Shown: in pieces, positions 1-7,358 of the stretch | Layout: every line of letters begins with the position of its first letter | How positions within the stretch are numbered: position 1 is the first letter of the stretch | Source: Anaerolineales bacterium | GTDB lineage: Bacteria > Chloroflexota > Anaerolineae > Anaerolineales > Villigracilaceae | Direction of reading: 5' to 3' | DNA length: 64,000 nucleotides | Assembly: GCA_030583925.1 (NCBI GenBank) | Contig: CP129482.1 | Location: 1-64,000 of the forward strand | Made by a program: the position numbers and the translations under genes | Notes under the pieces: model-generated | Told to the model about the DNA's origin: nothing | Seen by the model: only the letters and a program-made list of their open reading frames with translations | Databases searched by the model: none

Positions 1-697
1 GCGCGCAAAACGGCGCGATGTGTTCAAGATCGAAATTTCGGATACGGTTCAAGCCAAAGGAAAAATAGCCGAGATTTTGAGTTTGGCGCAACAGAAAAAG
101 ATTCAGGTGGTGAAAGCGCCGCGCGCGCGGCTGGATAAAATCCACGAACACAATCAGGGAATTGTCGCGGAGGTGAGCAAGTATCCGTATGCCGATCTGC
201 TTGACATCTTCGAGAACGCACGCAAAAAAGATGAACCTCCGTTCGTGCTGTTGCTCGATTCGTTGAACGACCCGCAGAATTTCGGCGCGCTGATTCGCAC
301 AGCCGAGGCGGTGGGTGTGCATGGCATCGTCATTCCGCTGGCGCACACGGTGGAGGTCACGCCTGCGGTGGTCAACGCGTCGTCGGGCGCGAGCGAGCAT
401 CTGCTCATTGCGCGCATGAATTTGTCACAGGCGATCGACGCGTTGAAAGAGGAAAATGTTTGGGTGGTCGGGTTGGATCAGGACGGGGAAACGGTCGGCG
501 CGAAGACAACGCGTCACTTTAGTGGGGCAACCGCACTCGTGGTCGGAAGCGAGGGCGAGGGCATCCGTCAACTCACGCGGGCGAAATGCGACATCGTTTT
601 GAAACTTCCGATGCGCGGGCAAGTCGAATCGTTGAACGCGGCGGTGGCGGGGTCGGTGGCGTTGTATCTGGCGTATTTGGCGAGAAAGGGTGGTTGA
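1..697 (+). CDS. rlmB: 23S rRNA 2'-O-ribose methyltransferase, RlmB/TrmH (SPOUT) family, 5' end missing
   Basis: The reading frame is open from the first base of the window, in frame from position 2. The codons before the GTG at 20 read as Arg/Lys-rich sequence that fits the usual family N-terminus (leucine-rich start, then RRDVFKI), so the gene begins upstream of this window. The GTG at 20 is probably internal. SPOUT motifs are visible: NPQNFGALIRTAEA (motif 1), LVVGSEGEGI (motif 2) and LPMRGQVESLNAAVAGS (motif 3, the SAM-binding trefoil knot). A substrate-binding N-terminal part containing GKIAEIL and RARLDKI precedes them. The family methylates the 2'-O of a guanosine in 23S rRNA (G2251 in E. 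coli). The exact target cannot be told apart from other TrmH-like enzymes, but length and motif spacing fit RlmB best. Confidence 0.85.
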   Translation, partial: RAKRRDVFKIEISDTVQAKGKIAEILSLAQQKKIQVVKAPRARLDKIHEHNQGIVAEVSKYPYADLLDIFENARKKDEPPFVLLLDSLNDPQNFGALIRTAEAVGVHGIVIPLAHTVEVTPAVVNASSGASEHLLIARMNLSQAIDALKEENVWVVGLDQDGETVGAKTTRHFSGATALVVGSEGEGIRQLTRAKCDIVLKLPMRGQVESLNAAVAGSVALYLAYLARKGG

Positions 698-700
698 GTA

Positions 701-778
701 GACCTGCGTGCGGTGCGCTGAGCCTGTCGAAGTGATCTTCGCAGGTCGTACACTTGCACCTGCATGCAAGTGCAGGTG
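701..778. repeat. Cluster of inverted repeats, including two mutually exclusive hairpins
   Basis: GACCTGCG (701-708) pairs with CGCAGGTC (740-747). Just downstream, CACTTGCA (751-758) pairs with TGCAAGTG (765-772), while CACCTGCA (757-764) pairs with TGCAGGTG (771-778). The last two stems share bases, so only one can form at a time. A TGAGCCTGTCGAAG repeat core sits at about 719-732. No T-run follows, so this is not a classical intrinsic terminator. Confidence 0.6.
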
Positions 779-832
779 TCGAAACCACCCATAAGCAACG
801 CAGTTCTTGTTACAAGTGAATCCTTGAACATC

Positions 833-869
833 GTTGGTTTCGATACGGGCTTCGCCCTACTCAACCAAC
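833..869. repeat. REP-like hairpin upstream of the glycosidase
   Basis: GTTGGTT (833-839) pairs with AACCAAC (863-869), and inside it GGGC (847-850) pairs with GCCC (854-857) around a TTC loop. The element ends about 12 bases before the glycosidase ribosome-binding site, so it would lie in that gene's 5' leader. Confidence 0.55.
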
Positions 870-889
870 GGAGCATATTTGGAGATAAC

Positions 890-2215
890 ATGCCTCAAGC
901 AACCTATCATTTCCCGCGCGGATTTTTATGGGGGACGGCAACCTCGTCGCATCAAGTGGAGGGGAACAACACGAACAATCAGTGGTGGATGTGGGAACAA
1001 ACGGGTCACACCGACGGGACGTCTGGTCTCGCCTGCGATTGGTGGGGCGGACGCTGGAGGGAAGACTTCGACCGCGCCGCGGAGACTGGGCAAAACGCGC
1101 ATCGCTTCTCGGTGGAGTGGAGCCGCATCCAGCCGACGCCCGACACGTGGGACGAAGACGCGCTCGAACGTTATCGCGCCATGTTGCGCGGACTCCGCGA
1201 ACGCGGCATGACAGCGATAGTCACGCTACATCATTTTTCTGATCCGCTGTGGTTTTATGAAATGGACGGTTGGGAGCACGACGACGCGCCGATGCTGTTC
1301 GAGAAATTTGTCCGCAAAGTTGTGGAGGCTTTGAAAGAATATTGTTCGCTGTGGTGCACGGTCAACGAGCCGAACGTCTATACTTTGAGCGGATACGTGG
1401 CAGGCTTGTTTCCCGCCAAACGCCATGGACTGAATGTTGCCAAACGTGTGCAGGCAAATTTACTACTCGGTCATGCCGCGGCTTATCACGCCATCCACGA
1501 GATTCAAAAGGAGGCGCAGGTCGGTTACGCGTTGCATTATCGCCCGATGGCGGCGCGCAACAAATGGTCGCCGCTCGATCGGTTGATGCGGAACATCCAG
1601 TACAACGGCATCAACATGGCGTTCCCCAGCGCGATCAGCGCTGGAGTGATGAAATCGCCGATGGGCAATGTGCGTATCCCCGAAGCGAAAGGGACGCAGG
1701 ATTATCTCGGTCTAAATTACTATTCGGTGGATACGATTGCATTCGACATCACAAGACCACAAGAATTATTTGGCAAGCGATATTATCCCGACGATTCAGA
1801 TTTCAGCGAGACGAAGTTCATCGCCAACATCCCCGAAGGGATTTTCGACACGATCAAGTGGGCAACGCGGACGTACCCAAACCTTCCGCTCTACGTCACC
1901 GAGAACGGAGTGGAAGACGCGGACGACAAGATGCGTCCGCGTTACATCGCCCAGCATATCCATCAAGTTTGGCGCGCGGTCAATTTCAACTTCCCCGTGA
2001 AGGGATATTTCCACTGGTCGCTGGTGGATAACTTCGAATGGGAGCGCGGCTGGACGCAACGCTTCGGTCTATGGGGGGTGGATGTTGAAACGCAAAAGCG
2101 TATCAAACGCCCGTCTGTGGATCTGTACGCGGAGATCTGCAAGGAGAACGGGGTGTCAAGCGAGATGGTGCAGAAGTATTGTCCCGAGGTGTTTGATAAG
2201 TTGTTTCCTGTGTGA
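890..2215 (+). CDS. Glycoside hydrolase family 1 (beta-glucosidase/beta-galactosidase type)
   Basis: A 441-aa enzyme of normal GH1 length. The ATG at 890 is chosen because GGAG lies 6-9 bases upstream and the protein then begins with the family's usual start (FPRGFLWGTATSSHQVEG). The frame is open further upstream, to 764, but that part crosses the repeat hairpin. The acid/base glutamate is Glu160 in VNEPNVY and the nucleophile is Glu338 in LYVTENG. A substrate-site tryptophan region (HWSLVDNFEWERGW) is also present. These are retaining glycosidases that hydrolyse beta-glucosides, beta-galactosides or similar sugars, here with no signal peptide, so cytoplasmic. The exact sugar specificity cannot be read from the sequence. 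The short gap to the next gene suggests possible co-transcription with the kinase. Confidence 0.9.
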   Translation: MPQATYHFPRGFLWGTATSSHQVEGNNTNNQWWMWEQTGHTDGTSGLACDWWGGRWREDFDRAAETGQNAHRFSVEWSRIQPTPDTWDEDALERYRAMLRGLRERGMTAIVTLHHFSDPLWFYEMDGWEHDDAPMLFEKFVRKVVEALKEYCSLWCTVNEPNVYTLSGYVAGLFPAKRHGLNVAKRVQANLLLGHAAAYHAIHEIQKEAQVGYALHYRPMAARNKWSPLDRLMRNIQYNGINMAFPSAISAGVMKSPMGNVRIPEAKGTQDYLGLNYYSVDTIAFDITRPQELFGKRYYPDDSDFSETKFIANIPEGIFDTIKWATRTYPNLPLYVTENGVEDADDKMRPRYIAQHIHQVWRAVNFNFPVKGYFHWSLVDNFEWERGWTQRFGLWGVDVETQKRIKRPSVDLYAEICKENGVSSEMVQKYCPEVFDKLFPV

Positions 2216-2247
2216 AAACGTTGGAACGTTTGAAGGTTGAAATGTTT
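2215..2247. repeat. AACGTT-type short repeat between glycosidase and kinase
   Basis: The intergenic bases consist of an AACGTTGGAACGTTTGAAGG-like motif. A related string (GTTGCACGTTTGAAGGTTAG) occurs inside the GlyA-GcvT gene at about 61170-61195. It fills the whole gap between the two genes, leaving no room for a separate promoter. Confidence 0.4.
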
Positions 2248-2249
2248 TG

Positions 2250-3248
2250 ATGTATCTCCCAGCCGATTTTGTTTCAACAGTCAAAAATACATTTGGCGAA
2301 GACGGGGAAAAATTTCTTGCCGACCTGCCCTTGTTGATTAATGAAGCTTCGACGAGATGGGGGTTGAGGAACGTCCAGCCTGTTTCGAATCTCTCGTACA
2401 ATTTTGTGGCGTACGCGACATCACCCTCACCCCTAGCCCCTCTCCCAAAGGGAGAGGGGAATGTCGTCCTCAAAATCGGCGTGCCGCGCGGTGAATTGAC
2501 GAGCGAGATAGCGGCGTTGCGACTCTTCAACGGCGAGGGCGCGTGCCGTTTGATCGATTGCGATGAGCCAAAGGGATTTTTATTGCTGGAACGATTAAAG
2601 CCAGGGAGGATGCTCGCCGAGGTGGAAGACGACGAGGAGGCGACGCGCATCGCGGCGGAGGTGATGAGGAGGATATGGGCGCCTCTTGAAAATGTCACCC
2701 TGAGCGACAGCGAAGGGTCTTTACCAAAACCACAGGGACTCTTCGGTCGCGAAGAACGCTCCCTCAGAGTGACAAACAAGTTTATTCTTTTGTCCAAATG
2801 GTTCGACGGCTTGAAACGCTTACGGAAAATGTTTGATGGGAAAACGGGTCCGCTGGATGCGAAACTTGTGGAGCGGGTTGAACGGTCTACGAAGGATTTC
2901 TTTGCGGAGAATCATCAGCCCGTGTTGATGCACGGAGATTTCCATCACTACAATGTTCTCTCGTCTGAGCGGGGATGGTTGGCGATCGACCCAAAGGGAG
3001 TGATCGGTCCCGCGTGCTATGAGGTGGGTCCGCTGATGCTGAATCCGTGGGGAACGTTGATGGATAGAGTCAGCCCTAAATTGGTGAAGAAGCGGGTGGA
3101 CATCCTGCACGAGTTTTTGGGGTTCGAGCGCGAGCGCATCCTGGAATGGAGTCTGGCGCACGCGGTTCTATCCGCTTGGTGGGGAATCGAAGACAATACA
3201 GGCTGGGAGTATTCGCTGGCTTTCGCAAAAATGATCGCTTCCCTTTAA
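2250..3248 (+). CDS. APH(6)/hydroxyurea-type phosphotransferase with two in-frame repeat insertions
   Basis: A protein kinase-like small-molecule phosphotransferase of 332 aa. The Brenner motif HGDFHHYNVL (catalytic Asp) and the following WLAIDPKGVIGPACYE are hallmarks of the streptomycin 6-kinase/hydroxyurea kinase family (APH_6_hur). The ATG at 2250 is preferred over the TTG at 2247. The protein is interrupted twice by translated repeat DNA. Residues of about 58-71 (SPSPLAPLPKGEG) come from the palindrome at 2424-2460, and residues of about 149-175 (VTLSDSEGS to REERSLRVT) come from the element at 2694-2773. Removing both leaves about 292 residues, close to my recollection of the family's usual size. 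Whether it still folds is uncertain: the first insert lies in the N-lobe and the second before the catalytic loop. The substrate is unknown, and real aminoglycoside resistance is not implied. Confidence 0.8.
   Translation: MYLPADFVSTVKNTFGEDGEKFLADLPLLINEASTRWGLRNVQPVSNLSYNFVAYATSPSPLAPLPKGEGNVVLKIGVPRGELTSEIAALRLFNGEGACRLIDCDEPKGFLLLERLKPGRMLAEVEDDEEATRIAAEVMRRIWAPLENVTLSDSEGSLPKPQGLFGREERSLRVTNKFILLSKWFDGLKRLRKMFDGKTGPLDAKLVERVERSTKDFFAENHQPVLMHGDFHHYNVLSSERGWLAIDPKGVIGPACYEVGPLMLNPWGTLMDRVSPKLVKKRVDILHEFLGFERERILEWSLAHAVLSAWWGIEDNTGWEYSLAFAKMIASL
2424..2460. repeat. Palindromic repeat family B inside the kinase gene
   Basis: The core CTCTCCCAAAGGGAGAG is a perfect palindrome around AAA, preceded by CCCTCACCC. 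Related copies are at 25628-25702, 26938-26984 and 61607-61641. Here it is read through in frame. Confidence 0.8.
2694..2773. repeat. Palindromic repeat family C inside the kinase gene
   Basis: An 80-base element starting GTCACCCTGAG and ending CTCAGAGTGAC, so its ends are inverted copies of each other. It is translated in frame as part of the phosphotransferase and has no other copy in this window. Confidence 0.7.
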
Positions 3249-3278
3249 AAAGAACGACCTCCCATTGGGAGGTCGTTC
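3247..3278 (-). terminator. Intrinsic terminator of the 49-aa membrane protein gene
   Basis: GAACGACCTCCC (3252-3263) pairs perfectly with GGGAGGTCGTTC (3267-3278) around ATT. On the minus strand the stem is followed by a run of five T (complement of 3247-3251). On the plus strand no T-run follows, so it terminates the minus-strand gene and at most slows the kinase transcript. Confidence 0.8.
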
Positions 3279-3294
3279 AGGGAGGTTGTTGCTG

Positions 3295-3444
3295 TTATCT
3301 GCCCAATAAGGCAAATACGGCATACGCGAGGGCGAGCACACCGGCGATGGTTCCAGCCGCAGGCAACGCCACGAACGCGCCGATGCCGACCCAGAGGAAG
3401 TATAACCACATGCACCAACCGGAAATTGTCGAAGGTAATTTCAT
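3295..3444 (-). CDS. Small hydrophobic membrane protein (49 aa)
   Basis: A short gene on the minus strand. The ATG at 3444 is chosen because AAGGAGAG lies just upstream of it; the longer frame from 3522 lacks such a site. The product MKLPSTISGWCMWLYFLW continues into two closely spaced hydrophobic segments separated by a small-residue stretch (VALPAAGTIAG), ending AVFALLGR. That predicts one helical hairpin in the membrane. It has its own intrinsic terminator and points away from the exporter operon. I do not recognise a family. It could be a small membrane regulator or a stress-associated hydrophobic peptide; the ribosome-binding site and dedicated terminator argue that it is a real gene. 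Confidence 0.65.
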   Translation of the reverse strand: MKLPSTISGWCMWLYFLWVGIGAFVALPAAGTIAGVLALAYAVFALLGR

Positions 3445-3514
3445 TTTTACTCTCCTTGAGTAAGATGGATTTTGACCGTCCGTGTGGGCGATTCTAATTA
3501 CGATAACCCTAATC

Positions 3515-3545
3515 TTGTTCATCGGTTACGGCTTGGTGGTAGAAT
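3515..3545 (+). promoter_or_regulatory. Possible promoter of the ABC exporter operon
   Basis: TTGTTC (3515-3520) and TAGAAT (3540-3545) resemble -35 and -10 boxes with a 19-base spacer, slightly long. Transcription would start near 3552, giving a short leader before the start codon at 3573 or 3594. Confidence 0.4.
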
Positions 3546-3572
3546 TTGGGCGTATTTCGCGGTACGAGAATC

Positions 3573-5354
3573 ATGCCGCGAGATTTTTTTGCCATGACCA
3601 CACTCTCTGCCCCTGCTGAATTTTCGTTGTATAAACAACAATCGTACGACCGCACCAGCCCAGCGCGCTGGGTGTGGTCGCACGCTTCACGTCATGGATG
3701 GATCATTGTCATGTTGGTCCTCGGCGCGGCTGGCAACGCCGGTCTCGCAGCAGTGGTGCCAGTGCTGACGGGCGACGCGTTCAACGCGATGCTCCAATCC
3801 AAGCCCGATACCAGCGTGTTACTACCGCTGGCGTTGATCATCGGCATCTCGCAAATCATTCGCGGCGTGTTGCAATTGGGACGCAACTTCGGCGCGGAGT
3901 TGCTCGCGCAAAAAATGGAACTGCAAGTGCGCGATGAGTTGTATCTCTCTTTGCTCGGCAAGAGCATGACCTTTCACAATTTACAGCCGGTCGGCGACAC
4001 CATGGCGCGTTCCACCAACGATGTGCGCGAGGTCAATTACATGTTCAGCCCGGGCGTCAATCTCGTGGTTGGCTCGTTCATTTTCATCCTCATGCCCATC
4101 TTCGTGGCGGGACGTTATCACCCGTCGCTCGTCCTCACGCCAATCGTTTTCATCGTCCTATATTTTTTCTTCCTTGCCCGTTATTTGAAAACTCTGGCGC
4201 CGATCACCGACGACGTGCGCGCTTCGTTCGGAGTGATGAACACGCATCTCTCTGAATCGTTGGATGGGGTGGAGGTGGTCAAAGGCGCCTCGCAGGAGAA
4301 CGCCGAGGTGGATAAATTCGTGATGAACGCCAGCCGAGTGCGCGACGCCTTCGTCAAACAGGGAGACCTCGAGGGACGGTACGTCGCCATGCTTTTGCTC
4401 GGTTCAGCCTACGCTTTTGGCCTGTTTCACGCCCTCATCCTTTTCCACAATGGACAGATCAACGTCGGCGCGGTGGTGGCATATTTCGGCTTGCTCCGTC
4501 TGCTGGAGTTTCCCACGTTCACTTCCACGTTTGCGTATTCGCAGATCTCGCTTGGGCTTTCGAGTGCGCGCCGTATTCTGGAGTTGATGAACCGCGAAAC
4601 CAACCTCGACCAGAACAAACAAGGCTATGCTGGGACGATCCGAGGCGAAGTGGAGTTTCGAAATGTAGGCTTCGCGTATGCGGATGAAGATACTCTGGAG
4701 GATATTTCCTTCAAGGTGAAGCCCGGTCAAACCGTCGCCATCGTCGGGCAGACCGGCGCAGGGAAGACTTCGCTCGTTAAACTTATCAACCGCACTTACG
4801 ATTCAACGCAAGGGCAAATCCTTGTAGACGGCGTGGATGTACGCGACTGGAATCTTGCCGCGCTCCGCTCGCAGATTTCGATGATCGAGCAGGATATTTT
4901 CCTGTTCTCTCGTTCCGTCAGCGACAATATCTCCTTTGGGAAGCCGGATGCGACCCAACCGGAGATCGAAGCGGCGGCGAAATCCGCGCAGGCGGATGAT
5001 TTCATCCAATCCTTCGATAAAGGCTACGAAACCATCGTTGGCGAGCGCGGCACGACACTCTCCGGTGGGCAACGTCAACGCATCGCGCTGGCGCGAGCCT
5101 TCCTCACCAATCCGCATATCTTGATCTTGGATGATTCCACCTCTGCGATCGACTCCGACACCGAAGACAAAATCCAACGCGCCATCTCCAACGCCGCGCG
5201 CGGACGCACCACTTTCATCATCACGCACCGCCTCTCGCAGATCCGCTGGGCGAATCTCATCATCGTCCTCCGCAAGGGACGCATCTCCGCCATCGGCTCG
5301 CACGATGAATTAATGCAAACCTCCGAGGCGTATTCGAGGATATTTCGCGAATAA
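3573..5354 (+). CDS. ABC exporter half-transporter, subunit with degenerate ATPase site
   Basis: An ABC exporter half-transporter: an N-terminal six-helix membrane domain (about residues 40-330) followed by an ATPase domain. Walker A is GQTGAGKTS, the Q-loop is SMIEQDIFLF, the signature is LSGGQRQR and the H-loop is ITHRLSQ. The residue after the Walker B aspartate is Asp (LILDDSTSAID, codon 5133-5135) where an active site normally has Glu. Such a change marks the degenerate site of heterodimeric exporters such as TM287/288 and BmrCD. The next gene encodes the complementary subunit, so the two probably form one heterodimer that exports drugs, lipids or peptides. Start codons at 3573 and 3594 are both possible, neither with a strong ribosome-binding site; the longer open frame from 3546 would start with TTG. 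Confidence 0.9.
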   Translation: MPRDFFAMTTLSAPAEFSLYKQQSYDRTSPARWVWSHASRHGWIIVMLVLGAAGNAGLAAVVPVLTGDAFNAMLQSKPDTSVLLPLALIIGISQIIRGVLQLGRNFGAELLAQKMELQVRDELYLSLLGKSMTFHNLQPVGDTMARSTNDVREVNYMFSPGVNLVVGSFIFILMPIFVAGRYHPSLVLTPIVFIVLYFFFLARYLKTLAPITDDVRASFGVMNTHLSESLDGVEVVKGASQENAEVDKFVMNASRVRDAFVKQGDLEGRYVAMLLLGSAYAFGLFHALILFHNGQINVGAVVAYFGLLRLLEFPTFTSTFAYSQISLGLSSARRILELMNRETNLDQNKQGYAGTIRGEVEFRNVGFAYADEDTLEDISFKVKPGQTVAIVGQTGAGKTSLVKLINRTYDSTQGQILVDGVDVRDWNLAALRSQISMIEQDIFLFSRSVSDNISFGKPDATQPEIEAAAKSAQADDFIQSFDKGYETIVGERGTTLSGGQRQRIALARAFLTNPHILILDDSTSAIDSDTEDKIQRAISNAARGRTTFIITHRLSQIRWANLIIVLRKGRISAIGSHDELMQTSEAYSRIFRE

Positions 5355-5444
5355 TGTCATTGCGAGGGAGCGGAGCGACCGAAGCAATCTCCCCTTTTTG
5401 CGAGGAGATTGCTTCGGCGGAAGAACGCCGCCTCGCAACGACAT
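5355..5444. repeat. Palindromic repeat family A, copy 1
   Basis: Begins TGTCATTGCGAGG and ends CCTCGCAACGACA, with inner arms GAAGCAATCTCC and GGAGATTGCTTC. It fills the gap between the two exporter genes. Other copies are at 38974-39063 and 41181-41233. Confidence 0.85.
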
Positions 5445-5454
5445 CTGAGGATTT

Positions 5455-7272
5455 ATGGGTTTTTTCACCGGACTCGCAGACGAAAAATACGACCGCCAAT
5501 ATACCGACCGTGAACTGACGCGGCGCATCGTCGGTTATTTCAAGACGCAAACCCGACGGTTCGCATGGGTGATCAGCCTGGTCGCCGTTATCGCCTTGAT
5601 CGGCGCGGCGCTGCCGATCGTCGTCTCGCGTATGATTGACTTGCTCAAAGAGCAACCGACCTTCACCGCCATCAGCCTGGTTGGGCTGGCTGTGTTGTTC
5701 ATCGGTATCGGCTTGTGGGGCTTGAACTGGGCGCGACGCAGTCTCGTGGTGCGCGCGGTGGGAGATGTGGTACTCGATCTGCGTACGCGCGCCTTCCGCG
5801 CCGCCGCCGAACACGACCTCTCGTTCTACGACCAATTTTCCTCGGGACGCATCGTTTCGCGCATTACTTCGGACACCAATGACTTCGGTCAACTGGTCGT
5901 CATCGTCACCGATGTCGGCGCGCAGATGGTCCAAGCCGTTATCCTCGGCGTAGTGCTTTTCCGCACCGACTTGAAATTATCGTTGATGCTGATGGCTTTT
6001 CTACCCGTCATTTTCGCGGTGGCTTTGGGATTCCGCGCGATGGCGCGCCGCGTCACCAAACGCGGCATGAAAGCGATGGCAGACGTGAACGCCGCCATCA
6101 AAGAGACGATCAGCGGTATTTCCATTGCCAAGAATTTCCGTCAGGAAGAAAGCATCTTCAAATCGTTTGAAGAATCGAACCAGCAATCGTACCGTGTCAA
6201 CGTCCAGCGCGGTTTCGTGTTGTCACTCGTCTTCCCAACGCTCAACGCGTTGGGCGGTATCTTCGTCGCGATCCTCGTTTATGTGGGCGGTTTCAGCGCG
6301 GCGGCAGGCATCGTCACGGTGGGCGCGTGGTATCTCTTCATTATGAGTCTCGACCAGTTCTTCTTCCCCGTGTTGAATCTTTCCGCGTTCTGGGCGCAGA
6401 TCCAAGCCGGGCTATCGGCGGCGGAACGCGTCTTCGCGTTGATAGACGCCGACCCGAACGTGGTGCAGACCGATTCAAACGATGTGCCGCCTCTCAAAGG
6501 ACAGATCCATTTCGACGATCTGCATTTCCGTTATACGGATAAAGAGCCGATTCTTTCCCGCTTCAACCTGCTCATCCAACCCGGCGAGACGCTCGCCCTT
6601 GTAGGACACACCGGCGCGGGGAAGTCGTCCATCGCCAAGTTGATCGCGCGCTTCTACGAATTCCAACAGGGGCGCCTGCTTGTGGACGGTCATGACATTC
6701 GCTCCTTCGATCTCGCGCAATACCGCAAACAACTCGGTATCGTTTCGCAAGTCCCGTTCTTGTTTTCAGGGACGGTGGCGGACAACATCCGTTATGCCGC
6801 GCCGAATGCCTCCGACGGTGAGATGCTTGAAATGGCGCGCAAGATCGGCGAAGGCGAATGGTTGGAAACGCTTCCTAATGGAATCCAGACCGAAGTGGGA
6901 GAAAGAGGCGGGCATCTTTCGATGGGTCAGCGTCAACTCGTGGCGTTGATGCGCGTCCTCATGCAAAAGCCCGCCATCTTCATCCTAGATGAAGCCACTG
7001 CCAGCATTGATCCGTTTACCGAGTGGCAGATCCAACAGGCGTTGAATCTCATCCTGAAAAATTCGACGAGCATCTTGATCGCGCATCGGCTATCAACGGT
7101 GAAAGCCGCCGACCGAATTGTTGTGATGGAAAAGGGAAGTATTATCGAAGAGGGAAATCACGAAGGCTTGCTTGCAGGCAGCGGACATTACGCCACGCTG
7201 TACAACACGTATTTCAGGCATCAAAGCCTGGCGTATGTGGAGAAGGCGAAAGAGTTCATCGGCGACGATTAA
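5455..7272 (+). CDS. ABC exporter half-transporter, subunit with canonical catalytic glutamate
   Basis: A 605-aa partner of the preceding exporter subunit. The ATG at 5455 follows a TGAGGA ribosome-binding site. The membrane domain occupies about residues 35-330 and the ATPase domain the rest: Walker A GHTGAGKSS, Q-loop GIVSQVPFLF, Walker B plus catalytic Glu513 (FILDEATASID) and H-loop IAHRLST. The signature motif is LSMGQ (Met490) where LSGGQ is usual. In a heterodimer this weak signature would face the Asp-type site of the first subunit, so the two changes fall in the same composite ATP site. The other site is fully canonical. The gene is followed directly by a strong terminator, which closes a two-gene operon. 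Confidence 0.92.
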   Translation: MGFFTGLADEKYDRQYTDRELTRRIVGYFKTQTRRFAWVISLVAVIALIGAALPIVVSRMIDLLKEQPTFTAISLVGLAVLFIGIGLWGLNWARRSLVVRAVGDVVLDLRTRAFRAAAEHDLSFYDQFSSGRIVSRITSDTNDFGQLVVIVTDVGAQMVQAVILGVVLFRTDLKLSLMLMAFLPVIFAVALGFRAMARRVTKRGMKAMADVNAAIKETISGISIAKNFRQEESIFKSFEESNQQSYRVNVQRGFVLSLVFPTLNALGGIFVAILVYVGGFSAAAGIVTVGAWYLFIMSLDQFFFPVLNLSAFWAQIQAGLSAAERVFALIDADPNVVQTDSNDVPPLKGQIHFDDLHFRYTDKEPILSRFNLLIQPGETLALVGHTGAGKSSIAKLIARFYEFQQGRLLVDGHDIRSFDLAQYRKQLGIVSQVPFLFSGTVADNIRYAAPNASDGEMLEMARKIGEGEWLETLPNGIQTEVGERGGHLSMGQRQLVALMRVLMQKPAIFILDEATASIDPFTEWQIQQALNLILKNSTSILIAHRLSTVKAADRIVVMEKGSIIEEGNHEGLLAGSGHYATLYNTYFRHQSLAYVEKAKEFIGDD

Positions 7273-7275
7273 CGA

Positions 7276-7305
7276 AAAAACGGACGGCAAACGCCGTCCG
7301 TTTTT
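7276..7305. terminator. Bidirectional terminator between exporter and importer operons
   Basis: ACGGACGGC (7280-7288) pairs with GCCGTCCGT (7293-7301), flanked by AAAAA on the left and TTTTT on the right. It can end the exporter transcript on the plus strand and the permease transcript arriving on the minus strand. Confidence 0.85.
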
Positions 7306-7358
7306 GTTTGGTTTCGACTTTCTTACCCGTATGCAGGAACAAGTTCCGGCGCTCCAGA

